A stretch of 64,000 nt of DNA from Aeromicrobium sp. Sec7.5 (GTDB lineage: Bacteria > Actinomycetota > Actinomycetes > Propionibacteriales > Nocardioidaceae). Below, piece after piece: positions 57,703-64,000 of the stretch. The position numbers were made by a program, and so were the translations under genes. Position 1 is the first letter of the stretch. Each line of letters starts with the position of its first letter. The notes under the pieces were generated by a model. That model saw only the letters and a program-made list of their open reading frames with translations. It did no database searches and was not told the origin of the DNA. The stretch lies in assembly GCF_036867135.1 (NCBI RefSeq), contig NZ_JBAJIJ010000001.1:558001-622000 (forward strand), in the 5' to 3' direction.

Positions 57703-58545
57703 GTGCGCCTCGCCGCCGTCGCCGCGCACTTCGGCCGGGACGTCCCGCGCGCCCTCGACAAGATGGCCGGCATCGTGGCCGACGCCCGGGAGGCGGGGGT
57801 GGACCTCCTGGTCTTCCCCGACGCGACCCTGGGCGGCTACCTGGCCGACCTGCGCAGCCCGGACCCGAACGCGCTGCCCCCGGCGTTCGCCGAGGACTCC
57901 ACCGAGGTCGGGCGGGTCGTCGCGATGGCCGGCGCCATGGTGGTCTGCTTCGGCTACACCGAGGAGACGCTGGTCGACGGCGAGCTCCGGCACCACAACG
58001 CGGCGCTGTGCGTGACCGGCGACGGGATCCTGGGGCGCCACCGCAAGGTGCACCAGCCGGCGGGGGAGTCGCTCGTGTACGCGGCCGGCGACGCGTTCGA
58101 GGCCTTCGACACCCCGGTCGGCCGGATGGGGATGCTGATCGACTACGACAAGACCTTCCCGGAGTCCGCCCGCACGCTCGCGCTCGACGGCGCCCAGGTG
58201 CTGGCGTGCCTCTCGGCGTGGCCGGCCAGCGTGACCGATCGCGCCTCGCGGCTGCCGCAGGACCGCCAGTCGCGCCTGTTCGACCTCTACGACAGCGCCC
58301 GGGCCGCCGAGAACCAGGTCGTCTGGGTCTCGTCGAACCAGACCGGTGTCATGGGTGGCCTGCGGTTCCTCGGACAGGCCAAGGTCGTCGGTCCCGGTGG
58401 GGACGTGCTCGCGCGGACGTGGTCGAAGGGGGCCCTGGCGGTCGCGGAGGTCGACGTCGCGCTCGAGATCGCGCGGTCGCGTCGGATCCTGCACCACCTC
58501 CAGGAGCTCACGCCCGGCAGCTACCGGAGCGGCGGGACGCCATGA
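57703..58545 (+). CDS. Nitrilase-fold paralogue with both acidic and nucleophile residues changed (probable pseudoenzyme)
   Basis: 280 residues, clearly paralogous to NitC along its whole length: the same 'HRKVHQP', 'LALDGAQVLACLSAWPAS' and 'AKVVGPGGDVLA' blocks. The triad is not kept: Glu43 is Asp40 in 'FPDATLGGYL', the nucleophile Cys148 is Asp147 in 'GMLIDYDKTFPES'; Lys115 remains. Without a thiol, ordinary nitrilase or amidase chemistry should not occur. The reading frame is full length with no decay, so it is selected for something, perhaps as a partner in a NitC oligomer or a binding protein. GTG start 3 bp after nitH. Confidence 0.9.
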   Translation: MRLAAVAAHFGRDVPRALDKMAGIVADAREAGVDLLVFPDATLGGYLADLRSPDPNALPPAFAEDSTEVGRVVAMAGAMVVCFGYTEETLVDGELRHHNAALCVTGDGILGRHRKVHQPAGESLVYAAGDAFEAFDTPVGRMGMLIDYDKTFPESARTLALDGAQVLACLSAWPASVTDRASRLPQDRQSRLFDLYDSARAAENQVVWVSSNQTGVMGGLRFLGQAKVVGPGGDVLARTWSKGALAVAEVDVALEIARSRRILHHLQELTPGSYRSGGTP

Positions 58546-59663
58546 CGGCCCTGCGACTCGCGCTGCTGACGTACTCGTCGAAGCCTCGCGGCGGTGTCGT
58601 CCACACGCTCGCACTGGCCGAGGCGCTCGCGGCACTGGGCCACGACGTCCACGTGTGGACCCTGGCGCGGGGCGGTGACGCGAGCTTCTTCCGCCCGGTC
58701 GATCGTGCCGTGACGGTCCACGTCGTGCCCTTCCCGTCGGTCGACGGGGAGGAGGTCGGCGAGCGGATCCAGCGGTCCATCGCCACGCTCGGTGAGGCGT
58801 TCGCCCGGGATCGATCGGGCTACGACGTCGTGCACGCCCAGGACTGCATCACGGCCAACGCGGCCATGTCCGCGGGCGTGCCGTGCGTCAGGACGATCCA
58901 CCACCTCGACACCTTCACGACCCCCGAGCTCGCGGCCTGCCACGAACGGGCGGTGGTCGACCCGGCAGCTCGCATCTGCGTGTCCGAGGCCGTGGCAGCC
59001 GAGGTGCGTCAGGGGTGGGGCCTGGCACCGACCGTGATCCCGAACGGGGTCGACGCGGCGTGGTTCGAGGCGGGCGCCGAGGACCAGGTCGGCCGCGCGC
59101 GGTGGGCCGACAAGCTCGGCCCGTACGTCCTGGCGCTGGGCGGCATCGAGCCGCGCAAGGGCAGCATCGACCTGCTGGAGGCCTACGCGATGCTGCGGCG
59201 CCGGGTGCCGGAGCTGCGCCTGGTGTTCGCCGGTGGGGAGACCCTGTTCGACTACCGCGACTACCGGCGGGAGTTCGAGCGGCGGGCCGGCCAGCTGGCG
59301 GTCGACCACGAGGTGCTCGGCGTCGTCGACCACGCCGACCTGCCGTCGCTCGTGGCGCAGGCGCAGGCGCTGGCGTTCGTGTCGACCAAGGAGGGCTTCG
59401 GGCTCGCCGCGATGGAGGCGCTGGCGGCAGGCGTGCCGGTCGTGGCGCGCGACCTGCCGGTGCTGCGCGAGGTGTTCGGCTCCGCCGTCGCCTACGCCGG
59501 CTCGCCGCTGGGGATCGCGGCGGCCCTCGCGACCGCCGTGACGTCGCCGGCCGCGCCGGAGGCCGGTCGTGAGCTCGCGCGCAGCTACACGTGGGAGCGA
59601 GCCGCGCGGTCGCACGCCGCGTTCTACGAGGCCCACCTCGCCGGACGCCTCCCGCCGCGATGA
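58542..59663 (+). CDS. MSMEG_0565-family glycosyltransferase (GT4)
   Basis: 373 residues. GT-B fold: 'LLTYSSKPRGGVVHTLALAE' at the acceptor side, 'VVHAQDCITANAAMSAGVPC', 'RTIHHLDTFTTPELAACHER', 'VIPNGVDAAWF' and the donor-binding E-x7-E region 'STKEGFGLAAMEALAAGVPV'. The family accompanies Nit1C genes, suggesting glycosylation of the pathway product. ATG overlaps the preceding stop. Confidence 0.9.
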   Translation: MTALRLALLTYSSKPRGGVVHTLALAEALAALGHDVHVWTLARGGDASFFRPVDRAVTVHVVPFPSVDGEEVGERIQRSIATLGEAFARDRSGYDVVHAQDCITANAAMSAGVPCVRTIHHLDTFTTPELAACHERAVVDPAARICVSEAVAAEVRQGWGLAPTVIPNGVDAAWFEAGAEDQVGRARWADKLGPYVLALGGIEPRKGSIDLLEAYAMLRRRVPELRLVFAGGETLFDYRDYRREFERRAGQLAVDHEVLGVVDHADLPSLVAQAQALAFVSTKEGFGLAAMEALAAGVPVVARDLPVLREVFGSAVAYAGSPLGIAAALATAVTSPAAPEAGRELARSYTWERAARSHAAFYEAHLAGRLPPR

Positions 59664-60997
59664 CGAGCGTGCCGATCGGGCGGGCGTTCACGGTCCTGGC
59701 CGAGCGGGAGCCGGACCGTCCGGCGGTCACGGTCGGCGACCGGGTGGTCACGCGGGCCGAGCTGGAGTCGCTCGCCAACCGTCTCGCCCGCACCTGGGCC
59801 GGCGACGGGGTGGGGGTCGACGACCTGGTGACGGTGAGCCTGCCGAACGGTCTGGACTTCGTCCTCGCCTGCGTCGCGGCATGGAAGCTCGGCGCGACGC
59901 CGCAGCCGCTGTCGCCCCGGCTGCCGGAGCCCGAGCGGTCCCGGGTGCTCGAGCTCGTGGCGCCCCGGCTCGTCGTCGACGGGCCGGTGCGGCTCGGCAC
60001 GACCGATGACGCGGCGCTGCCCGACGCGGTGGCCGCGTCGTGGAAGGCGCCGACCTCCAGCGGCAGCACGGGCGTGCCGAAGCTGCTGCGCGACCCGAAC
60101 CCGTCGACCGTCGACCCGGACGGCGTGGTCGCGCCGTTCGTGCCTCGGGAGGTCGTGCAGCTCGTGTCGGGACCGCTGTTCCACGCAGCGCCGTTCGTCT
60201 ACGCGATGCGTGGGCTCATGACGGGCCACGAGCTCGTGGTGCTGCCGCGGTTCGACGCCGGAGCGGTGCTCGCGGCGATCCAGCGGCACCGCGTGGGGTG
60301 GGCGATGCTCGTGCCGACCACGATGGCCCGTATCTGGGAGCACCCCTCCCGACCGTCGACCGACGTGTCGTCGCTGCACTCCGTGATGCACATGGCGGCG
60401 CGGTGCCCCGAACCCCTCAAGCGCGCGTTCCTCGCCTGGCTCGGCGCGGAGCGGGTCGTCGAGGTCTACGCCGGCACCGAGGCGCAGGGGCTCACGATGA
60501 TCCGCGGCGACGAGTGGCTCGAGCACCCGGGCTCGGTCGGGCGGCCGATGCCCGGCTCCCGCTTCCGCGCCGTGCGGCCGGACGGTTCCCCGTGCGCTCC
60601 CGACGAGATGGGCGAGCTGCTCATGCAGCGCGACGGCGGCCTGCCCGGGTGGCACGGACTCCGGGACGCGGGGTGGATCGACGACGACGGATACGTGTTC
60701 GTGGCCGACCGGCTCGACGACGCGATCACCACGGGCGGGGTCACGGTGCACCCGGCCGACGTGGAGGCCGTCGTCGACGCCCACCCGGCGGTGCGGTCGT
60801 CGGTCGCGGTCGGGCGACCCGACCCGGCCCGGGGGGAGGCGGTCCACGTCGTCGCGGAGTCCGAGGTGGACGCGGACGTGCTGCTCGCCTGGGTGCGCGA
60901 CCGTCTGGACCCCGAGAGGCGACCCCGCACCCTCGAGGTCACCTCCGAATCTCTCCGTGACGACACCGGCAAGGTCCGTCGCTCCCGCCACCGCTGA
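59660..60997 (+). CDS. AMP-forming acid-CoA ligase in the Nit1C operon
   Basis: 445 residues, ANL superfamily, short form. The A3 motif is 'SWKAPTSSGSTGVPKLLRDP', A5 is 'EVYAGTEAQGLTMI', A8 region 'YVFVADRLDDAITTGGVTVH', and the C-terminal Lys lies in 'LRDDTGKVRRSRH'. ATGA overlap with the glycosyltransferase places it in the same operon. It could activate the carboxylic acid left by nitrile hydrolysis (inference). Not a standard Nit1C gene as I know the set. Confidence 0.85.
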   Translation: MTSVPIGRAFTVLAEREPDRPAVTVGDRVVTRAELESLANRLARTWAGDGVGVDDLVTVSLPNGLDFVLACVAAWKLGATPQPLSPRLPEPERSRVLELVAPRLVVDGPVRLGTTDDAALPDAVAASWKAPTSSGSTGVPKLLRDPNPSTVDPDGVVAPFVPREVVQLVSGPLFHAAPFVYAMRGLMTGHELVVLPRFDAGAVLAAIQRHRVGWAMLVPTTMARIWEHPSRPSTDVSSLHSVMHMAARCPEPLKRAFLAWLGAERVVEVYAGTEAQGLTMIRGDEWLEHPGSVGRPMPGSRFRAVRPDGSPCAPDEMGELLMQRDGGLPGWHGLRDAGWIDDDGYVFVADRLDDAITTGGVTVHPADVEAVVDAHPAVRSSVAVGRPDPARGEAVHVVAESEVDADVLLAWVRDRLDPERRPRTLEVTSESLRDDTGKVRRSRHR

Positions 60998-61085
60998 CCC
61001 GGGTCGTCGAAGTCTGCCGTGCGGTTCCGGCCGTCCCGCGGGAGGGTGGAACCCCCCACGTCGAACCCTGCAGGAGGAATGACCC

Positions 61086-61754
61086 ATGCCGACCCTCGCG
61101 ATCATCGGTGCCGGATCCAATCTCGGAGCCGCCGTGGCCCGACGGTTTGCGCAGGAGGGCTTCTCGGTCGGGCTGGTCTCGCGCAACGTGTCCCGCACCC
61201 GCCAGCTGGCGGAGGCGCTGCAGGCCGAGGGCATCGAGGCCCGGGCGTACAGCGCCGACGTGCGCCGCCCCGCCTCCCTCCGCGACGCGCTCGACGCCGT
61301 CTCGGCCGACCTCGGGCCGGTCGACGTGCTGCAGTACAGCCCGCTGCCGGCCAAGGAGTACTTGCGCCCGGTGCTCGAGACCACGGTGGAGGACCTCCAG
61401 CCCGCGCTCGAGTTCTCGATCCTCGGCCCGCTCGCCGCGATCCACCACGTGACCCAGCACATGCGATTCCTCGGCCGCGGCACGGTGCTGCTGGTCAACG
61501 GCGGAAGTGCCGTGCGGCCGGTCGCCAAGTTCGCCGGCACCTCGGTCGCGTTCGCCGGTGAGTCGGCCCTCGGTCAGATGCTGCACGAGGCGCTGGCCCC
61601 GGACGACATCCACGTCGGGCAGCTCATCATCCCGGGGTCGATCGAGCCCGGCCACCCGCGCAAGGACCCCGAGGTCCTGGCCGAGCTCCTCTGGACGATG
61701 CACCGCGACCACGGCGACTTCCGCGTCTTCGCGCAGGACCTCGACGCCGAGTGA
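61086..61754 (+). CDS. Atypical SDR-fold protein without the Tyr-Lys pair
   Basis: 222 residues. 'IIGAGSNLGAAVARRFAQEG' is a TGxxxGxG-like nucleotide site with GAGSNLG, and 'YSADVRRPAS' the acidic loop. In place of NNAG it has 'VLQYSPLPA', and in place of YxxxK 'VAFAGESALGQMLHEAL', so catalytic Tyr and Lys are absent. It may bind NAD(P) as a sensor or act in a different chemistry. AGGAGG at 61072-61077 precedes ATG 61086; a GGTTCC/GGAACC inverted repeat lies upstream at about 61023-61053. It ends the Nit1C region. Confidence 0.75.
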   Translation: MPTLAIIGAGSNLGAAVARRFAQEGFSVGLVSRNVSRTRQLAEALQAEGIEARAYSADVRRPASLRDALDAVSADLGPVDVLQYSPLPAKEYLRPVLETTVEDLQPALEFSILGPLAAIHHVTQHMRFLGRGTVLLVNGGSAVRPVAKFAGTSVAFAGESALGQMLHEALAPDDIHVGQLIIPGSIEPGHPRKDPEVLAELLWTMHRDHGDFRVFAQDLDAE

Positions 61755-61785
61755 CCGGGGCGGGCGGTGGCCCCCGACCCCCGGC

Positions 61786-61791
61786 TAGGGT
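61786..61791 (+). promoter_or_regulatory. -10 box, leaderless DUF3151 gene
   Basis: TAGGGT, 7 nt before ATG 61799. Confidence 0.5.
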
Positions 61792-61798
61792 CGGGGGC

Positions 61799-62203
61799 AT
61801 GAACAACCTGCTGGGCGAACCGCCGGAGACCCTGCTGCCCGAGGACCCCGGTGCCGCTCGGATCGCGGCCGGCGAGCCCGCGCGCGACGTCGCCGCGACG
61901 GTGCCCGAGTCGACCCTGGCGTGGGCCCTGCTCGCCGCCGAGGCGCTGGCCGGAGGAGGCGACGTCGAGGGCTACGCCTTCGCCCGCACGTCGTACCACC
62001 GCTCGCTCGACCTGCTGCGTCGCAACGGCTGGAAGGGCTTCGGCCCGGTGCCGTGGGCGCACGAGCCCAACCGCGGCTTCCTGCGGGCGCTGGCGGTCCT
62101 GGCCGACGGCTCGGAGCGACTCGGCGACGCCGACGAGGCCCATCGCTGCCGCGAGTTCCTGCGGGAGTCGAGCCCGGAGGCGTACGCGATCCTGGTGGGC
62201 TGA
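61799..62203 (+). CDS. DUF3151 family protein
   Basis: 134 residues, acidic, largely helical. 'NLLGEPPETLLPEDPGA', 'WALLAAEALAGG', 'FARTSYHRSLDLLRRNGWKG' followed by FGPVPWAHEPNRGFLRAL are family features of this actinobacterial protein of unknown function. ATG 61799 has a TAGGGT box 7 nt upstream. Its stop faces that of the MATE gene, with a tiny TGAGG/CCTCA hairpin (62201-62215) overlapping both stops. Confidence 0.85.
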   Translation: MNNLLGEPPETLLPEDPGAARIAAGEPARDVAATVPESTLAWALLAAEALAGGGDVEGYAFARTSYHRSLDLLRRNGWKGFGPVPWAHEPNRGFLRALAVLADGSERLGDADEAHRCREFLRESSPEAYAILVG

Positions 62204-62212
62204 GGCCTTACC

Positions 62213-63538
62213 TCAGGACCCGGCGGCGCCCAGCACCATCCATCGCTCGCTGCGGCGACGCAGCTCGAGCGTGATCCAGCGCGCGCCGATGAAGCCGGCG
62301 TACGCGATCCACACCCAGGTCAACCCGGCGCCGGCCGCGCCCACCAGCAGCACCAGCGGCGCGTACGCGATCAGCACGACCACTCCGGCGGCCGCGAGGT
62401 AGCGACCGTCGCCCGCGCCGATCAGCACGCCGTCGAGCACGAAGACCGCCCCGGACAGGGGCTGGACGAGTGCGGCGGCGACGAGTGCCGGCACGAGTGC
62501 GGCGGCGACGTCCGGGTCCGAGGTGAACGCGCCCGGGATCCAGGGCGCTGCGATCGCGAGGACCACGGCGATCGCGGCGCCGACGCCCCATCCCCAGCGC
62601 ACCATCTGGTCGGTGAGGTCGCGGGTCAGCTCGGCGTCCCCGGAGCCGAGGGCCCGGCCGGTCAAGGTCTGCCCGGCGATCGCGAGCGCGTCGAGGGCGA
62701 ACGCGCACAGCGTCACGACCGTCGCCGTCACCTGATGGGCGGCCAGCGAGGCGTCCCCGAACGTGGCGGCAACGGCCGTGGCCAGCAGGATCGCGATGCG
62801 CAGCGTGCCGGTCCGCACGAGCAGGGGGATGCCGGCGCGGGCCGCGTCGAGCACCGGGCCCAGACGCGGCCCACCCGCCATTCCATCGGTGCGCAGGCGA
62901 CGGGTGACCGCGGCGGTGAGCCACGCGGCCGCGCCCCACTGCACGACGACCGTGCCGAGGGCCGCGCCGGCCACGCCCCAGCCCAGGCCGTAGATCAACA
63001 CGGCGTTCAGCGCGACGTTGGCGCCGCCGGCCGACACCGTGACGACGAGGGGTGTCCTGAGGTCGAGCACGCCGCGGAGCGCGCCCGTGGCGGCCAGCAT
63101 CAGCAGCACGGCGGGCACCCCGGCTGCGCTGATGCGCAGGTACGTCGCCGCGTGTCCCGCGACCTCCGGTGAGCTGGCGAGCGCGGTCGTGACCGGGCCT
63201 GCCGTCGTGGCCGTCAGCAGTGCGAGCACGACACCGAGCGACGCCGCGAGCCAGAGGCCACCGAAGGCCTGGGCGCCCGCCTCGGCCTCGCGGCCGGCCC
63301 CGTGGCTGCGCGCGACGGCCGAGGTCGTGCCGTAGGCGAGGAACACGCACAGCCCCACCACGGTCGTCAGGACGACTGAGGCCACCGCGAGTCCGGCGAG
63401 CTCAGGTGTGCCGAGGTGGCCGATCATCGCGGTGTCAGCCAGGAGCATGACCGGCTCGGCCACGAGCGCGGCAAACGCCGGGAGGGCGACCGCGAGGATC
63501 TGGCGCGACGTCCCGGATCGGGCCCCGGCCCGGCTCAC
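62213..63538 (-). CDS. MATE-family efflux transporter (DinF-like)
   Basis: 441 residues with about 12 membrane segments. 'ILAVALPAFAALVAEPVMLL' and 'ADTAMIGHLGTPELAGLAVA' are typical MATE N-terminal repeats; the second half starts near 'LRIAILLATAVAATFGDASL'. DinF-type transporters export cationic drugs or metabolites against Na+ or H+. The GTG at 63538 overlaps the stop of the lipid kinase gene by 4 bp, so they form an operon. Confidence 0.9.
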   Translation of the reverse strand: MSRAGARSGTSRQILAVALPAFAALVAEPVMLLADTAMIGHLGTPELAGLAVASVVLTTVVGLCVFLAYGTTSAVARSHGAGREAEAGAQAFGGLWLAASLGVVLALLTATTAGPVTTALASSPEVAGHAATYLRISAAGVPAVLLMLAATGALRGVLDLRTPLVVTVSAGGANVALNAVLIYGLGWGVAGAALGTVVVQWGAAAWLTAAVTRRLRTDGMAGGPRLGPVLDAARAGIPLLVRTGTLRIAILLATAVAATFGDASLAAHQVTATVVTLCAFALDALAIAGQTLTGRALGSGDAELTRDLTDQMVRWGWGVGAAIAVVLAIAAPWIPGAFTSDPDVAAALVPALVAAALVQPLSGAVFVLDGVLIGAGDGRYLAAAGVVVLIAYAPLVLLVGAAGAGLTWVWIAYAGFIGARWITLELRRRSERWMVLGAAGS

Positions 63539-64000
63539 GTGGCGGTGGGCACCAGCAGACGCCAGGCGCCGGGCTCGAGGGTCCACGAGTGGGTCGTCGT
63601 CGGGTCGGTCAGCTCGCCGTCGCTGTTGCCCGGGATCCCCTCGCGCAGGGCGGACCCCCTGACGAGGACCGACAGGCTCGTGCCCCGCAGCGGCTCGGTG
63701 TCGTCACCCTCGACGTGCCGTCCGCTGCGCAGCTTCCAGGCGTACTTCAGACGGCGCATCGGCTTGTCGGCCCAGGACACGACGACGTCGAGCTGGCCGT
63801 CGAACGGGTCGGCGTTGGGCAGCAGCGGTGTGCCGCCGCCGATGAATCCCCCGTTGCCGACCGCGACCTGCAGGAGCCGGCCGCGGACCGGCACGGCCTT
63901 GCCGTCGACGTGCACCTCGCCGCGGAAGCCCTCGGCCGAGAAGCCCGAGGAGATCGCCCCGACCGCGTAGCCGACGATGCCGAAGCGCTCCTTCCACGGC
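63535..64000 (-). CDS. Diacylglycerol/lipid kinase family protein, C-terminal part (cut by window edge)
   Basis: The last 154 residues, frame open to the window end. 'GYAVGAISSGFSAEGFRGEV', 'LLQVAVGNGGFIGGGTPLLP' followed by NADPFDGQLDVVV, are the conserved C-terminal block of DAGK/YegS lipid kinases; the GGDGT ATP site is beyond the window. It phosphorylates diacylglycerol or a related lipid. It is cotranscribed with the MATE gene. Confidence 0.88.
   Translation of the reverse strand, partial: PWKERFGIVGYAVGAISSGFSAEGFRGEVHVDGKAVPVRGRLLQVAVGNGGFIGGGTPLLPNADPFDGQLDVVVSWADKPMRRLKYAWKLRSGRHVEGDDTEPLRGTSLSVLVRGSALREGIPGNSDGELTDPTTTHSWTLEPGAWRLLVPTAT

Overview
The window is 64 kb of high-GC, densely coded actinobacterial DNA. 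Several traits point to the Nocardioidaceae (Aeromicrobium/Nocardioides-like), which is an inference: a mycobacterial-type order of ssd, tadA, tadB, tadC, Flp pilins and TadE genes followed by a DUF1998 helicase and topA; many GTG starts; many ATGA/GTGA stop-start overlaps; and at least twelve genes preceded by a TANNNT box only 6-7 nt from the start codon, the layout of leaderless transcripts.

Layout. (1) 1-16.1 kb is a cell-surface polysaccharide locus. It holds an acyl carrier protein with its own ligase and reductase, a Wzx-type flippase, an SGNH hydrolase, three methyltransferases, a GT61 glycosyltransferase, GDP-mannose 4,6-dehydratase and GDP-mannose 3,5-epimerase-like enzymes, a Wzc-type tyrosine kinase and a Wzy/O-antigen ligase family protein. 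An IS481-family element with a 6-bp target duplication lies between the reductase and the flippase. A Fic-like protein without the catalytic histidine is embedded here. (2) 16.4-22.4 kb holds a HAD phosphatase and a Tad/Flp pilus operon with two small pilins. (3) 22.4-36.8 kb is largely housekeeping: helicase, anti-sigma antagonist, methyltransferase, topA, an adenosine-deaminase-family gene behind a probable SAH riboswitch, two tandem lipoproteins, tmk, holB and a secreted peptidase. (4) 36.9-38.5 kb has chorismate mutase and a tRNA-Thr(CGT) followed by six identical 126-bp tandem units, each carrying a tRNA-like body with an altered 5' part. (5) 38.3-45.2 kb holds an aminotransferase, sortase, pyrE, an rRNA/tRNA methyltransferase, a CoA-disulfide-reductase-like enzyme and fructose-bisphosphate aldolase. 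(6) 45.2-51.1 kb is a TetR gene divergent from a six-gene acyl-CoA operon (thiolase/lipid-transfer protein, two MaoC-type proteins, SDR, enoyl-CoA hydratase, ligase). (7) 51.2-61.8 kb is an extended Nit1C (MSMEG_0572 to MSMEG_0565) operon. (8) The window ends with a DUF3151 gene, a MATE transporter and part of a lipid kinase.

What stands out. The Nit1C operon encodes two nitrilase-fold proteins. The first keeps the Glu-Lys-Cys triad; the second has Asp in place of both Glu and Cys, so it is probably a pseudoenzyme. The operon also carries an AMP-forming ligase, an SDR without the Tyr/Lys pair and an amidohydrolase. The tRNA-Thr tandem array, the SAH riboswitch in front of an adenosine-deaminase-family gene (with a visible SD-sequestration switch), and a dispersed palindromic repeat sharing GGGCGGTGAGT at three intergenic sites also merit checking. 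No database search was possible; family names rest on motifs and gene context.
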